In this document: positions 32,789 through 42,612 of the stretch, piece after piece
Position numbering within the stretch: the stretch's first letter is position 1
How the letters are laid out: each line of letters begins with the position of its first letter
DNA from: Janthinobacterium sp. SUN073
GTDB lineage: Bacteria; Pseudomonadota; Gammaproteobacteria; Burkholderiales; Burkholderiaceae_D
Direction: 5' to 3'
Assembly: GCF_030397665.1 (NCBI RefSeq)
Contig: NZ_JAPUBT010000001.1
Location: 1,258,781-1,322,780, forward strand
Length of the DNA stretch: 64,000 nt
Translations under genes and position numbers: made by a program
Notes under the pieces: model-generated
The model's input: the letters and a program-made list of their open reading frames with translations, nothing else
What the model was told of the DNA's origin: nothing
Database searches by the model: none

Positions 32789-35532
32789 GATGGTTTTCCT
32801 GTTTCATGGTCGTTGGCGTCATCGAGCTCGATCTCTGGCGGCGCAGGGGGCGTGCCCAGCGGCAGGCTGAAGACGATGGCAGCGCCCTGTCCCGGCGTGT
32901 GCGGCTGCGCGTGGATGGTGCCGCCGTGGGCTTCGACGATGGCGCGGCAAATGGCCAGCCCCAGTCCGACGCCCGGCTTGTTCGATTCGCGCTCGCCGCG
33001 CGTGAATTTTTCAAAGATGGCCTCTTCGCGGCCGGGCGGCAGGCCCGGGCCATCGTCAAACACCCTCACCTGCAAAAACTGGCCGTGCACCCCGGCCGCG
33101 ACCGTGATGGTGCTCCCGGGCGGCGTGTACTTGGCCGCGTTTTCCAGCAGGTTGCACAGCACGCGCTCGATCAGCACGGCGTCGTAGCGCACCAGCGGCA
33201 AATCCGGCGCCAGCTGCGTCTGCACGGCATGCTGCTGCAATTGCGGGCCGCTGGCGCGCAGCGCGCTGCCCACCACTTCTTCCAGCGCCTGCCATTGCAG
33301 GTTCAGGCGCACCTGCCCGCTTTCGATGCGCGCCATGTCCAGCAAGTTCGCCACCAGGGCGCTCATGCGCACGGTTTCGGACTGCAGCGAGCGCGCCATG
33401 TCCAGCTGCGCGGCCGACAGCGCAGGCCTGGACAGGGCCAGCGACTCGGCCAGTCCCACCAGTGACGTCAATGGCGTGCGCAAATCGTGCGACAGGGCCG
33501 CCAGCAGCGAATTGCGCAGCCGCTCGGACTCCATCTGCAGCAGCGCGCCCTGGGCCACGTCGATGTAGTGCACGCGTTCGAGGGCGATGGCCGCCAGGGC
33601 GGCAAAGGTATCGAGGTGCTGGCGCTGTTCCGGCACCAGCAGCCAGCGCCCGTGCTGGGCAGCCTCCAACGGCAACAGCGCCAGCACGCCCCGCGTGCGC
33701 ATCGGCGCGATCAGCGGCAGGTAGAAAATGGGCGAAGCCGGCAAGGTATCCGTGCCCGTCCCCGCCGCCTGCGCGTGGTCGAAGGCCCACTGCGCGATGC
33801 CGATATCGAGCGGCTCGCCGCCGTTCGACGTCTGCAAGCTGCCCTCGTCATCAGGTAAAAGCAAGGTGGCGCGCGCGCGGAAAGCCCGCTCGATGGCGCT
33901 TTTCGTGATGTCGAAAATCTGCTCCGTCTGCAGCACGCCGGACAATTCACGCGAAAACTCGTACAGGGCGCGGGCACGCGCTTCACGGTGCGAGGCCACG
34001 CGCGCCTGGAAGCGCAGGCCGGCCGTCAGGTGGCCCGTGATCAGGCCCACGGCCAGCATCACGCCAAAGGTGATCACGTACTGAAAATCGCCCACCGCAA
34101 ACGAAAAACGCGGCGGTACGAAGATGAAATCGAAGCAGGCCACGCCCACCAGGCTGGCCAGCGCCGCCGGTCCGCGCCCCAGGCGCACGGCCACCAGCAC
34201 CACCGTCAACAACGACAGCATGGCGATATTGGCCAGGTCCAGGTAGGGTTGCAGGGGCACCGAGGCGAGGGCCGTGCCCAGGCTGGCACCGGCGGCCAGC
34301 AGGTAACGCCAATGGCGCGATGGCCTGCGCGGCGCCTGCGCATCGTCGCCCGCCGCACGCCGCAGCGCCGCATCGGCTGGTGGCAAGCCGACCTCGATCA
34401 AATCGATATCGGGCGCCAGACTGGCCATGCGCACGGACGGCGGCGCCTGCCACAGGCGCGCCAGTACACTGGTTCGGCCACGGCCCACGATGACTTTCGA
34501 AATATTCGCATTGCGCGCATACTCGACCACGGCGCCGGCGATGTCGGCGGACGGCACAATGGCCGTGCGCGCGCCCAGGTCCTGCGCCAGTTTCAGGGTT
34601 TTCAGGATACGTTCGCGCTCGCGTGCCGGCAGGCGCTGCAGGCGCGGCGTTTCCACGTACAGTGCGTGCCATTCCGCATTCAGCTGGCTGGCCAGGCGCG
34701 CCGTGCTGCGGATCACGTGTTCGCCCCCCGCGTGCGGTCCCACGCAGGCCAGCAGCGCGGCGCCCGTCTTCCACACGGGATTGATGGATTTCTCGACGCG
34801 GTAAGCCTGCACGTCGTCCTGCACCCGGTCCGCCGTGCGGCGCAAGGCCAGTTCGCGCAAGGCGATCAGGTTGCCCTTGCGGAAAAAATGCTGGGACGCC
34901 CGCTCAGCCTGCTGCGGCTGGTATACCTTGCCCTGCTTCAGGCGGCGCAACAGTTCGTCGGCCGGGATATCGACCAGCACCACTTCATCGGCGCGGTCGA
35001 ACACCGTGTCGGGCAGGGTTTCTGCCACGCGCACGCCGGTAATCCCCCCCACCACATCATTGAGGCTTTCCAGGTGCTGCACATTCACGGTCGACAGCAC
35101 ATCGATGCCGGCCGCCAGCAATTCCTCGACATCCTGCCAGCGCTTCGGATGGCGCGAACCGGCCACGTTCGAATGGGCCAGTTCATCCATCAGTATCAGC
35201 GACGGCGCGCGCAACAGGGCCTCGTCCAGGTCGAACTCGAACAAGGTCTTGCCCCGGTACTCGATGGCTTTTAGCGGCAGCACTGGCAAGCCGTCAAGCT
35301 GGGCCGCCGTATCCTGGCGCCCATGCGTTTCCACCACGCCCACCAGCAAGTCCTGGCCATCGGCCAGCAGTTTGCGGGCGGCCGCCAGCATCGCATAGGT
35401 CTTGCCGACGCCGGCCGAGGCGCCGAAATAAATGCGCAGCCGGCCGCGCGCGGCTTTCTTTTCCTGCGCCTGCACTTGCGCCAGCAGGGCATCAGGGTCG
35501 GGGCGTTGGCTGTCGTTGGGGAGCATGGGCAT
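32785..35532 (-). CDS. kdpD: Sensor histidine kinase KdpD
   Basis: 915 aa, inner membrane. An N-terminal KdpD domain with Walker A-like GASAGVGKT (about 37-45), a universal-stress-like domain (about 250-370), four close transmembrane helices (about 405-495), GAF domain, HisKA with the phospho-acceptor in LSHDLRTPLTSLVG, and the HATPase domain with GVGLGLAIC at the end. It senses K+ and ionic strength and phosphorylates KdpE. The usual length is 890-940. MPMLPN at the N-terminus gives two possible starts (35532 and 35526). It follows kdpC by 52 bp and overlaps kdpE. Confidence 0.97.
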
Positions 35533-35584
35533 CTTTTAATGTCAAAACCAGGGGCAAAACCGGCGGCTCCGCCCCTGCATCATC

Positions 35585-36160
35585 TTACTTCGCAGCCGCA
35601 TCGAGCGCCAGATTCAGTTCCAGCACATTCACGCGCGGTTCGCCGAAAAAGCCGATATATGCGGTTTTCTGCACCTTGGCGATGGCGTTTTCCACCTGCG
35701 CCAGCGGCACTGCGCGCACGCGGGCCACGCGCGGCGCCTGGTACAGGGCTGCCGCCAGGCTGATTTCCGGGTCCAGGCCGCTGCTCGACGCCGTCACCAG
35801 ATCAACGGGAATGGCGCGCGTATTGCCGGGATCAGCTTCCTTCAGGGCGGCGATGCGCGCCTTGACGGCGTCCACCAGGGCCGGATTGGTCGGTCCCTGA
35901 TTCGAGCCGCCCGAACCGGCGCCGTTATTGGCCATCGGCGCGGTGGCCGATGGCCGGCCCCAGAAATACTTGGGCGAGGTGAAGGACTGGCCGATCAGCA
36001 TCGAGCCGACGGGCTTGCCACCACGCTCGACGATGCTGCCGTTGACTTCATCGTTGAAAGCCAGCTGCCCGATGCCGGCCGTGACAAACGGATAGACCAC
36101 GCCGCAGATCACGGTCAGCGCGGCAAACAGGACCAGGGCGGGACGTACGATAGTGCTCAT
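35585..36160 (-). CDS. kdpC: Potassium-transporting ATPase subunit C
   Basis: 191 aa. One N-terminal membrane helix (about 8-28) and a periplasmic domain. The conserved QSFTSPKYFWGRPS block and VTASSSGLDPEIS are clear. KdpC is needed for assembly and for high K+ affinity of the KdpFABC pump. The sequence after residue 90 contains the usual Asn/Gly-rich stretch. The gap to kdpB is 10 bp. Confidence 0.96.
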   Translation of the reverse strand: MSTIVRPALVLFAALTVICGVVYPFVTAGIGQLAFNDEVNGSIVERGGKPVGSMLIGQSFTSPKYFWGRPSATAPMANNGAGSGGSNQGPTNPALVDAVKARIAALKEADPGNTRAIPVDLVTASSSGLDPEISLAAALYQAPRVARVRAVPLAQVENAIAKVQKTAYIGFFGEPRVNVLELNLALDAAAK

Positions 36161-36170
36161 GATGGTTCCT

Positions 36171-38249
36171 TTAGACTAAATTGAGTGCGGACAGCAGCAT
36201 GTCGATCAGCTTGATCCCGATGAAGGGCAGGATGATGCCGCCCAGGCCGTAGATCAGCAGATTGCGGCGCAACAGGCTGGCCGCGCCGATGGCCCGGTAT
36301 TGCACGCCTTTCAGCGCCAGCGGAATCAGCACGACGATGATCAAGGCATTGAAGATCACGGCCGACATGATGGCCGACGCGGGGCTGGACAAGTGCATGA
36401 TGTCGAGCGCCTTCAACTGCGGATAGGTGCCCACGAACGCCGCCGGGATGATGGCGAAGTACTTGGCGATGTCGTTCGAAATCGAGAACGTCGTCAGCGA
36501 ACCGCGCGTCATCAGCATCTGCTTGCCGATTTCAACGATTTCCAGCAGCTTGGTCGGATTCGAATCCAGGTCGACCATATTGCCAGCCTCTTTCGCCGCC
36601 TGCGTACCCGAATTCATGGCCACGGCCACGTCGGCCTGCGCCAGCGCCGGTGCGTCGTTGGTGCCGTCGCCCGTCATCGCCACCAGGCGGCCTTCGGACT
36701 GGTAGCTGCGAATCAGCTTGAGCTTGTCTTCCGGCGTCGCTTCGGCAAGAAAATCGTCCACGCCCGCCTCGGCGGCGATGGCCGCAGCCGTCAGCTTGTT
36801 GTCGCCCGTGATCATGACGGTCTTGATGCCCATGCGGCGCAGTTCCGCAAAACGCTCCTTGATGCCGCCCTTGACGATATCCTTCAGTTCCACGACACCC
36901 ATGACGCGGCCGTCGTCGACCACCACCAGCGGCGTGCTGCCACGGCGCGCAATATCGTCGACGGCGCGCGACACCTCGACCGGATACGGCTGGCCCAGCG
37001 CTTCCACATATTTTTTCATGGAATCGGCCGCGCCCTTGCGCAACTGGCGCACCAGCTGATCGCCCGGAATATCCACGCCGCTCATGCGCGTTTGCGCCGT
37101 GAAGGGCACGAAGGTGGCGTGCAGGCTGGCCATCTCGCGTTCACGGATGTTGAACTTCTGCTTGGCCAGCACGACGATGCTGCGACCTTCCGGCGTTTCA
37201 TCGGCCAGCGAGGCCAGTTGCGCCGCGTCGGCCAGCTGCTGCTCCGTCACGCCAGGCGCCGGCACAAAGGTCGAGGCCTGACGGTTGCCCAGGGTGATGG
37301 TGCCCGTTTTGTCGAGCAACAGCACGTCCACGTCGCCCGCCGCTTCCACGGCGCGGCCCGAGGTGGCGATCACATTGGCTTGCATCATGCGGCTCATGCC
37401 GGCCACGCCGATGGCGGACAGCAGGCCGCCAATGGTGGTCGGAATCAAACACACGAGCAGCGCGATCAGCACGGTGATGGTGACCGGCGTGCCGCTGCCG
37501 GCCGCCGCCACGGAAAACAGCGAATACGGCAGCAAGGTCACGGTGACGATCAGGAACACGATCGACAGCGCCACGAGCAGGATCGTCAGGGCGATCTCGT
37601 TCGGCGTCTTCTGGCGCTTGGCGCCTTCGACCATGGCGATCATGCGGTCGATAAACGCTTCGCCCGGGTTGACGGAAACGCGCACCAGCAGCCAGTCCGA
37701 CAGCACGCGGGTGCCGCCCGTGACGGCCGAAAAGTCGCCGCCCGATTCGCGGATCACGGGCGCCGATTCGCCCGTGATGGCGCTCTCGTCGACGGAGGCC
37801 ACGCCGGCCGTCACTTCGCCGTCGGCGGGAATCACGTCACCCGCCTCGACCAGCACCGTCATGCCCTTGCGCAGGTCGGTGGCTGGCGTGGGCAGCCAGG
37901 AGGTGCCGTACTTCGGCGTTTGCATTTTCTTTGCCATCACCGTCTGCTTCAGGGCGCGCAGCGAGGCCGCCTGGGCCTTGCTGCGGCCTTCGGCCAGCGC
38001 TTCGGCAAAGTTCGCAAACAGCACGGTAAACCACAGCCACACGGCGACGGCGATGATGAAGCCGAACGGCGCTTCACCCTGGCCGTTCAGGGCCTGGATG
38101 GCCAGCAGGGTCGTGATGATGCTGCCGACATAGACGACGAACATCACGGGGCTGCGCCACTGCGTGCGGGGGTCAAGTTTTTTGAACGCATCGACGATGG
38201 CGGGGCCAATCAATGCGGAATCGAACAAGGTCAGGCTTGTGCGTGACAT
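36171..38249 (-). CDS. kdpB: Potassium-transporting ATPase subunit B
   Basis: 692 aa P-type ATPase. The phosphorylated Asp313 lies in DKTGT, the TGES loop is present (its Ser is the inhibitory phosphorylation site known in E. coli), and [11 protein letters not shown] is the hinge motif. There are seven or so membrane helices. It hydrolyses ATP to drive K+ carried through KdpA. The length is normal (about 680-700). Spacing to kdpA is 4 bp. Confidence 0.98.
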   Translation of the reverse strand: MSRTSLTLFDSALIGPAIVDAFKKLDPRTQWRSPVMFVVYVGSIITTLLAIQALNGQGEAPFGFIIAVAVWLWFTVLFANFAEALAEGRSKAQAASLRALKQTVMAKKMQTPKYGTSWLPTPATDLRKGMTVLVEAGDVIPADGEVTAGVASVDESAITGESAPVIRESGGDFSAVTGGTRVLSDWLLVRVSVNPGEAFIDRMIAMVEGAKRQKTPNEIALTILLVALSIVFLIVTVTLLPYSLFSVAAAGSGTPVTITVLIALLVCLIPTTIGGLLSAIGVAGMSRMMQANVIATSGRAVEAAGDVDVLLLDKTGTITLGNRQASTFVPAPGVTEQQLADAAQLASLADETPEGRSIVVLAKQKFNIREREMASLHATFVPFTAQTRMSGVDIPGDQLVRQLRKGAADSMKKYVEALGQPYPVEVSRAVDDIARRGSTPLVVVDDGRVMGVVELKDIVKGGIKERFAELRRMGIKTVMITGDNKLTAAAIAAEAGVDDFLAEATPEDKLKLIRSYQSEGRLVAMTGDGTNDAPALAQADVAVAMNSGTQAAKEAGNMVDLDSNPTKLLEIVEIGKQMLMTRGSLTTFSISNDIAKYFAIIPAAFVGTYPQLKALDIMHLSSPASAIMSAVIFNALIIVVLIPLALKGVQYRAIGAASLLRRNLLIYGLGGIILPFIGIKLIDMLLSALNLV

Positions 38250-38253
38250 TTTA

Positions 38254-40062
38254 TTAGCCTCGTGTGAAAAGTTGCAGGTGTTCGACGATCGGGCCCAGGG
38301 CCAGCGCGGGAACGTAATTGAGCACGCCGACCAGCACCACCACGCCGATCAGCAAGCCGATGAACATGGGGCCATGCGTGGGCATGGTGCCGGCATTGGC
38401 CGACAGGCGCTGCTTGGCCGCCAGCGAACCTGCCACCGCCAGCACGGGTACGATCACGCCGAAACGGCCGAACCACATGGCGATCGCCAGCATCACGTTG
38501 TAGAACGGCGTGTTGGCGGACAGACCGGCAAACGCGCTGCCGTTGTTGTTGGCCGCCGACGTGAAGGCGTACAGGATCTCCGAGAAACCGTGCGCGCCCG
38601 GATTGGCCACGCCGATCTTGCCCGGTTCGACCATTACGGCGATCGCCGTACCCGTCAATACCAGGGCTGGCGTGACCAGGATGGCCAGCGACACCATCTT
38701 CATTTCATAGGCCTGGATTTTCTTGCCCAGGTATTCAGGCGTGCGGCCTATCATCAGGCCGGCGATGAAGACAGCCAGGATGGCAAACATCAGCATGCCG
38801 TACAGGCCCGTGCCCACGCCGCCGAAAATCACTTCGCCGAATTGCATCAGCAGCAGCGGCACCATGCCGCCCAGGGGCATGTAGGAGTCGTGCATGGAAT
38901 TGACTGCACCGCAGGATGCCCCCGTCGTCACCGCCGCGAACAGGGTCGAGGAGCTGATGCCGAAGCGCGTTTCCTTGCCTTCCATATTGCCGCCCGATTG
39001 CAGGCTGCTGGCCTGCTGGTCCACGCCCAAGGCTTGCAAGGCGGGATTGGCTTGCTGCTCGGCGCTCATCACACCGACCGTCATGACGACGAAGATCAGG
39101 GTCATCGCGGCCAGCACGGCCCAGCCCTGGCGCAGGTCGCCCACCATGCGGCCGAACGTGAAGCACAGGCCGGCGGGAATGATGAAAATAGCCAGCATCT
39201 GCAGGAAGTTCGACAGCACGGTCGGGTTTTCGTACGGATGCGAGGAATTGGCATTGAAGAAACCGCCGCCATTCGTGCCCAGCAGCTTGATCGATTCCTG
39301 CGAAGCGACGGGGCCCATGGCGATCGTCTGCGTGGTTGCCACTTGCGCTTCCATCACGGGCTTGCCGGCCGTATCCAGAACGGGCTGACCGTCGGCCGTC
39401 ACTTTCGGCGTTTCATACGCCACGTGGTCGAGCAGGGTCACTTCCTTGTAGGCGGAAAAATTCTGGATCATGCCTTCGCCCATGAAGACGACCGACAGGG
39501 CCAGCGACAGCGGCAACAGGATGTACAGCGTGGAGCGCACCAGGTCGACCCAGAAGTTGCCGATCGATTTACCCGAGCGCGAGGCGAAACCGCGCACCAG
39601 CGCGAAGATCACGGCGATGCCGGTGGCCGCCGAAAAGAAATTTTGGCATGCCATGCCCAGCATCTGGGTCAGGTAGCTCATGGTCTGCTCGCCGCCATAG
39701 CCCTGCCAGTTGGTATTGGCGACGAAGCTGACGGTGGTATTGAACGAGGAATCGGGGCTGACGGCGCCCAGGCCCTGTGGATTGAGGGGCAAGAAGCCCT
39801 GCAGGCGCTGCAGGCCGTACACGAAGACGGCGCCCACCGTGTTAAACACGATCAGGGCGATGGCGTAGCTTTTCCAGCCCATGGCCTTGTCGGCGGGCAG
39901 ACCGGACCAGCGGTACAGCAGGTTTTCAAATTTTTGCAGCCAGCCCAGGCCGCGCACGGGGCCGTCGCCGGCCACCCTGGCCATGTACAGGCCCAGCGGA
40001 TAGCCGGCGGCCAGCAGTACGGCCAGGAAGGCCACCAGCAGCATTATCGATTGCGTCGTCAT
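38254..40062 (-). CDS. kdpA: Potassium-transporting ATPase subunit A
   Basis: 602 aa, ten membrane helices, with four MPM-type selectivity loops. Recognisable blocks are [61 protein letters not shown] and [14 protein letters not shown], each of which carries part of the filter. It is the K+-binding subunit of KdpFABC. The start ATG at 40062 overlaps the kdpF stop (TGATG) and has GGAGG 7 nt upstream; a GTG one codon earlier is less likely. Confidence 0.98.
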   Translation of the reverse strand: MTTQSIMLLVAFLAVLLAAGYPLGLYMARVAGDGPVRGLGWLQKFENLLYRWSGLPADKAMGWKSYAIALIVFNTVGAVFVYGLQRLQGFLPLNPQGLGAVSPDSSFNTTVSFVANTNWQGYGGEQTMSYLTQMLGMACQNFFSAATGIAVIFALVRGFASRSGKSIGNFWVDLVRSTLYILLPLSLALSVVFMGEGMIQNFSAYKEVTLLDHVAYETPKVTADGQPVLDTAGKPVMEAQVATTQTIAMGPVASQESIKLLGTNGGGFFNANSSHPYENPTVLSNFLQMLAIFIIPAGLCFTFGRMVGDLRQGWAVLAAMTLIFVVMTVGVMSAEQQANPALQALGVDQQASSLQSGGNMEGKETRFGISSSTLFAAVTTGASCGAVNSMHDSYMPLGGMVPLLLMQFGEVIFGGVGTGLYGMLMFAILAVFIAGLMIGRTPEYLGKKIQAYEMKMVSLAILVTPALVLTGTAIAVMVEPGKIGVANPGAHGFSEILYAFTSAANNNGSAFAGLSANTPFYNVMLAIAMWFGRFGVIVPVLAVAGSLAAKQRLSANAGTMPTHGPMFIGLLIGVVVLVGVLNYVPALALGPIVEHLQLFTRG

Positions 40063-40151
40063 CACAGTTCCTCCGCCTTCAACAGCGCCACCAGCAGGTA
40101 CACGAGCAGGCCAGCCGAGACCACGGCGCCCAGCACATAAAACGCGTTCAT
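40062..40151 (-). CDS. kdpF: Potassium-transporting ATPase subunit F
   Basis: 29 aa, a single membrane helix (about residues 5-25) starting MNAFYVLGAVVS and ending LLKAEEL, typical of KdpF, which stabilises the KdpABC complex. Its start overlaps the stop of the preceding 30-aa ORF (ATGA) and its stop overlaps kdpA. Confidence 0.9.
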   Translation of the reverse strand: MNAFYVLGAVVSAGLLVYLLVALLKAEEL

Positions 40152-40240
40152 TTGACGCTCCCTAATTTGTCGCAGGCGACGGCAAAGCCGGCCGCCACGA
40201 CGAAAAAAACGGCAATCAAGCCGAGATACACGATATCCAT
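40148..40240 (-). CDS. Small membrane protein at the head of the kdp operon
   Basis: 30 aa, starting MDIVYLGLIAVFFVV and ending CDKLGSVK. One hydrophobic helix (about 3-22) makes up most of it, and the C-terminus is charged. A strong ribosome site (GAGGGTGGGA) lies just before the ATG at 40240, and its stop overlaps the kdpF start, so it is translated with the operon. It is KdpF-like in size but not in sequence. Similar unnamed small ORFs occur in front of kdpF in some betaproteobacteria, as I recall. It may be a second accessory subunit or a regulator of Kdp. Confidence 0.75.
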   Translation of the reverse strand: MDIVYLGLIAVFFVVAAGFAVACDKLGSVK

Positions 40241-40323
40241 TCCCACCCTCATTCAGGTTTGTTTTGATAGTGAGCAGATTAGCCAAAAGGGTCTAAAAAA
40301 TTCGTAAAGACTGGGGAGGTGCT

Positions 40324-40340
40324 TGTAAACAAGATGTAAA
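40324..40340 (-). promoter_or_regulatory. Putative KdpE operator
   Basis: On the minus strand this reads TTTACATCTTGTTTACA: two TTTACA units offset by 11 bp. The E. coli KdpE site has the same layout (TTTATA, then TTTACA 11 bp on). It is about 85-100 bp upstream of the first kdp ORF. The -10/-35 elements below it are not obvious. Confidence 0.6.
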
Positions 40341-40516
40341 AACGGCGGCTTTACCGCATAAAATTGTCCACAATGGGCGCCAAACCACGCGCGCGGCGCA
40401 CTGTTGTTGCCCTGGAGTAGCGCTATTGCTCGCTGGACAAGATAGAATGCGCGAGCGTCCGCACAAGGACGCCAAGCCTGCCGCACTGCCCTCCCCCAGT
40501 GACGCTGGACGGGATA

Positions 40517-40537
40517 TACTGTATATTCATACAGTTA
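40517..40537. promoter_or_regulatory. LexA (SOS) box upstream of parE
   Basis: TACTGTATATTCATACAGTTA contains CTG-N10-CAG (40519-40534) and is nearly palindromic, very close to the E. coli consensus. It overlaps a TATACT (40515-40520) that could be a -10. The nearest downstream gene is parE, 78 bp away; kdp lies about 280 bp off on the other strand. Confidence 0.7.
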
Positions 40538-40614
40538 TCGCCGCCGTTGTCACTGCGCCCCGCAGTGCCATGGCCTGGCGTTCCAACCACTGTCTTTACT
40601 TAGCTTGAACACGT

Positions 40615-42612
40615 ATGGCCACTAAAAAACCAGCATCCGACTACAGCGAATCATCCATCCGTGTCCTGAAAGGACTGGAACCCGTCAAGCAGCGCCCGGG
40701 GATGTACACCCGCACTGAAAATCCGCTGCACATCATTCAGGAAGTGATCGACAATGCCTCCGACGAGGCGCTGGGCGGTCATTGCACGCATATCGCCGTC
40801 ACGCAAAATACGGATGGCAGCATCACCGTCGAAGACAATGGCCGCGGCATTCCCGTCGGCATCCACCCTGAAGAAGGCGTGCCGACGGTGGAAATCGTGT
40901 TTACACGGCTGCACGCAGGCGGCAAGTTCGACAAGGGTTCGGGCGGCGCCTACGCGTTCTCGGGCGGCTTGCACGGCGTCGGCGTGTCCGTCACCAATGC
41001 GCTGTCGACACGCCTGGAAATCACCGTCTGGCGCAAGGAAAGCGATGGCAACGGCTTGCATCACATGGTGTTTGCGAATGGCGACGTGATCGAGCCCCTG
41101 AGTTCCCGCCCCGCCCCGCGCGACGGCAAGAAGTCGGGCACGCGCGTCACCGCCTGGCCCGACGCGAAGTATTTTGATTCGCCGAATATCTCGCAAACCG
41201 AGCTGCAGCGCCTGCTGCGCTCGAAAGCCGTGCTGCTGCCGGGCGTGACCGTCACGCTGACCAACGCCAAGACGGGCGATACGCAAACCTGGCAGTACGC
41301 GGAAGGCTTGCGCGGCTACCTGACCGAATCGCTGGCGCAGGTATCGAATGGCGAAACCCTGATTCCCCTGTTCGAAGGCGCGCAATACGCGGGCCCGGAC
41401 TCGGAAGGCTTTGCCGAAGGCGAAGGCGCGGCCTGGGTGGTGGCGTGGACGGAAGAAGGCGCCATCGTGCGCGAATCGTATGTCAACCTGATTCCCACCT
41501 CGAATGGCGGCACGCACGAATCGGGCTTGCGCGACGGCCTGTTTGGCGCCGTGAAAAACTTCGTCGAAATGCACTCGCTGCTGCCGAAAGGCGTCAAATT
41601 GCTGCCGGAAGACGTGTTTGCGCGCGCCTCGTTCGTGCTGTCGGCCAAGGTGCTGGACCCGCAATTCCAGGGCCAGATCAAGGAGCGTCTGAATTCGCGC
41701 GACGCCGTGCGCCTGGTCTCGACCTTCACCAAGCCGCCGCTGGAACTATGGCTGAACCAGCACGTCGACTACGGCAAGAAGCTGGCCGACCTGGTGATCA
41801 AGCAGGCGCAGTCGCGTCAGCGCTCGCTGCAAAAAGTGGAAAAGAAAAAATCCTCGGGCGTGGCCGTCCTGCCGGGCAAGCTGACCGACTGCGAATCGTC
41901 GGACATCACGCGCAATGAACTGTTCCTCGTCGAGGGCGACTCGGCGGGCGGTTCGGCCAAGATGGGCCGCGACAAGGAATTCCAGGCGATCTTGCCCCTG
42001 CGCGGCAAGGTCCTGAATTCGTGGGAAACGGACCGCGACCGCCTGTTCGCGAATAACGAGATCCACGACATTGCGGTGGCCATCGGCGTCGATCCGCACA
42101 GCGTGGGCGATACACCCGACCTGTCCGGCCTGCGCTACGGCAAGATCTGCATCCTCTCGGATGCGGACGTGGACGGCTCGCACATCCAGGTACTGCTGCT
42201 GACCTTGTTCTTCAAGCACTTCCCGGCCCTGATCAACAAGGGCCACATCTGCATCGCCCGCCCGCCCCTGTACCGCGTGGACGCGCCGGCGCGCGGCAAG
42301 AAGCCGATGCAGAAGATCTATGCGCTCGACGACGGCGAACTGGTCGCCATCGAGGACAAGCTGCGCAAGGAAGGCGTGAAACAGGGCGCCTGGTCGATCT
42401 CGCGCTTCAAGGGCCTGGGCGAGATGAACGCCGAGCAGCTGTGGGAAACCACGATGAACCCGGACACGCGCCGTTTGCTGCCCGTGACTCTGGGCGAAAT
42501 CGACCACATGACTTCCTCCGCGCGCTTCAATATGTTGATGGGCAAGGGCGAAGCGGCAGGACGCCGCGCCTGGATCGAGGAGCACGGCAATGAGGCGGAG
42601 GCGGATATCTGA
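40615..42612 (+). CDS. parE: DNA topoisomerase IV subunit B
   Basis: 665 aa, the ATPase subunit of topoisomerase IV, which decatenates daughter chromosomes. GHKL motifs: VIDNASDEALGG, DNGRGIPVG, GGLHGVGVSVTNAL. The Toprim motif is ELFLVEGDSAGGSAKMGRD, followed by the metal-binding DADVDGSHI and the C-terminal GLGEMNAEQLWETTMNP. It is ParE and not GyrB because it pairs with parC downstream and lacks the long GyrB insert. A LexA box lies upstream. The start of hscC overlaps its stop (TGATG). Confidence 0.96.
   Translation: MATKKPASDYSESSIRVLKGLEPVKQRPGMYTRTENPLHIIQEVIDNASDEALGGHCTHIAVTQNTDGSITVEDNGRGIPVGIHPEEGVPTVEIVFTRLHAGGKFDKGSGGAYAFSGGLHGVGVSVTNALSTRLEITVWRKESDGNGLHHMVFANGDVIEPLSSRPAPRDGKKSGTRVTAWPDAKYFDSPNISQTELQRLLRSKAVLLPGVTVTLTNAKTGDTQTWQYAEGLRGYLTESLAQVSNGETLIPLFEGAQYAGPDSEGFAEGEGAAWVVAWTEEGAIVRESYVNLIPTSNGGTHESGLRDGLFGAVKNFVEMHSLLPKGVKLLPEDVFARASFVLSAKVLDPQFQGQIKERLNSRDAVRLVSTFTKPPLELWLNQHVDYGKKLADLVIKQAQSRQRSLQKVEKKKSSGVAVLPGKLTDCESSDITRNELFLVEGDSAGGSAKMGRDKEFQAILPLRGKVLNSWETDRDRLFANNEIHDIAVAIGVDPHSVGDTPDLSGLRYGKICILSDADVDGSHIQVLLLTLFFKHFPALINKGHICIARPPLYRVDAPARGKKPMQKIYALDDGELVAIEDKLRKEGVKQGAWSISRFKGLGEMNAEQLWETTMNPDTRRLLPVTLGEIDHMTSSARFNMLMGKGEAAGRRAWIEEHGNEAEADI

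Noticed and set aside
40426-40608. A 60-codon frame covering the LexA box as an SOS-induced small toxin gene
   Set aside because: The LexA box is inside it, there is no ribosome site, and the sequence is not membrane- or toxin-like.
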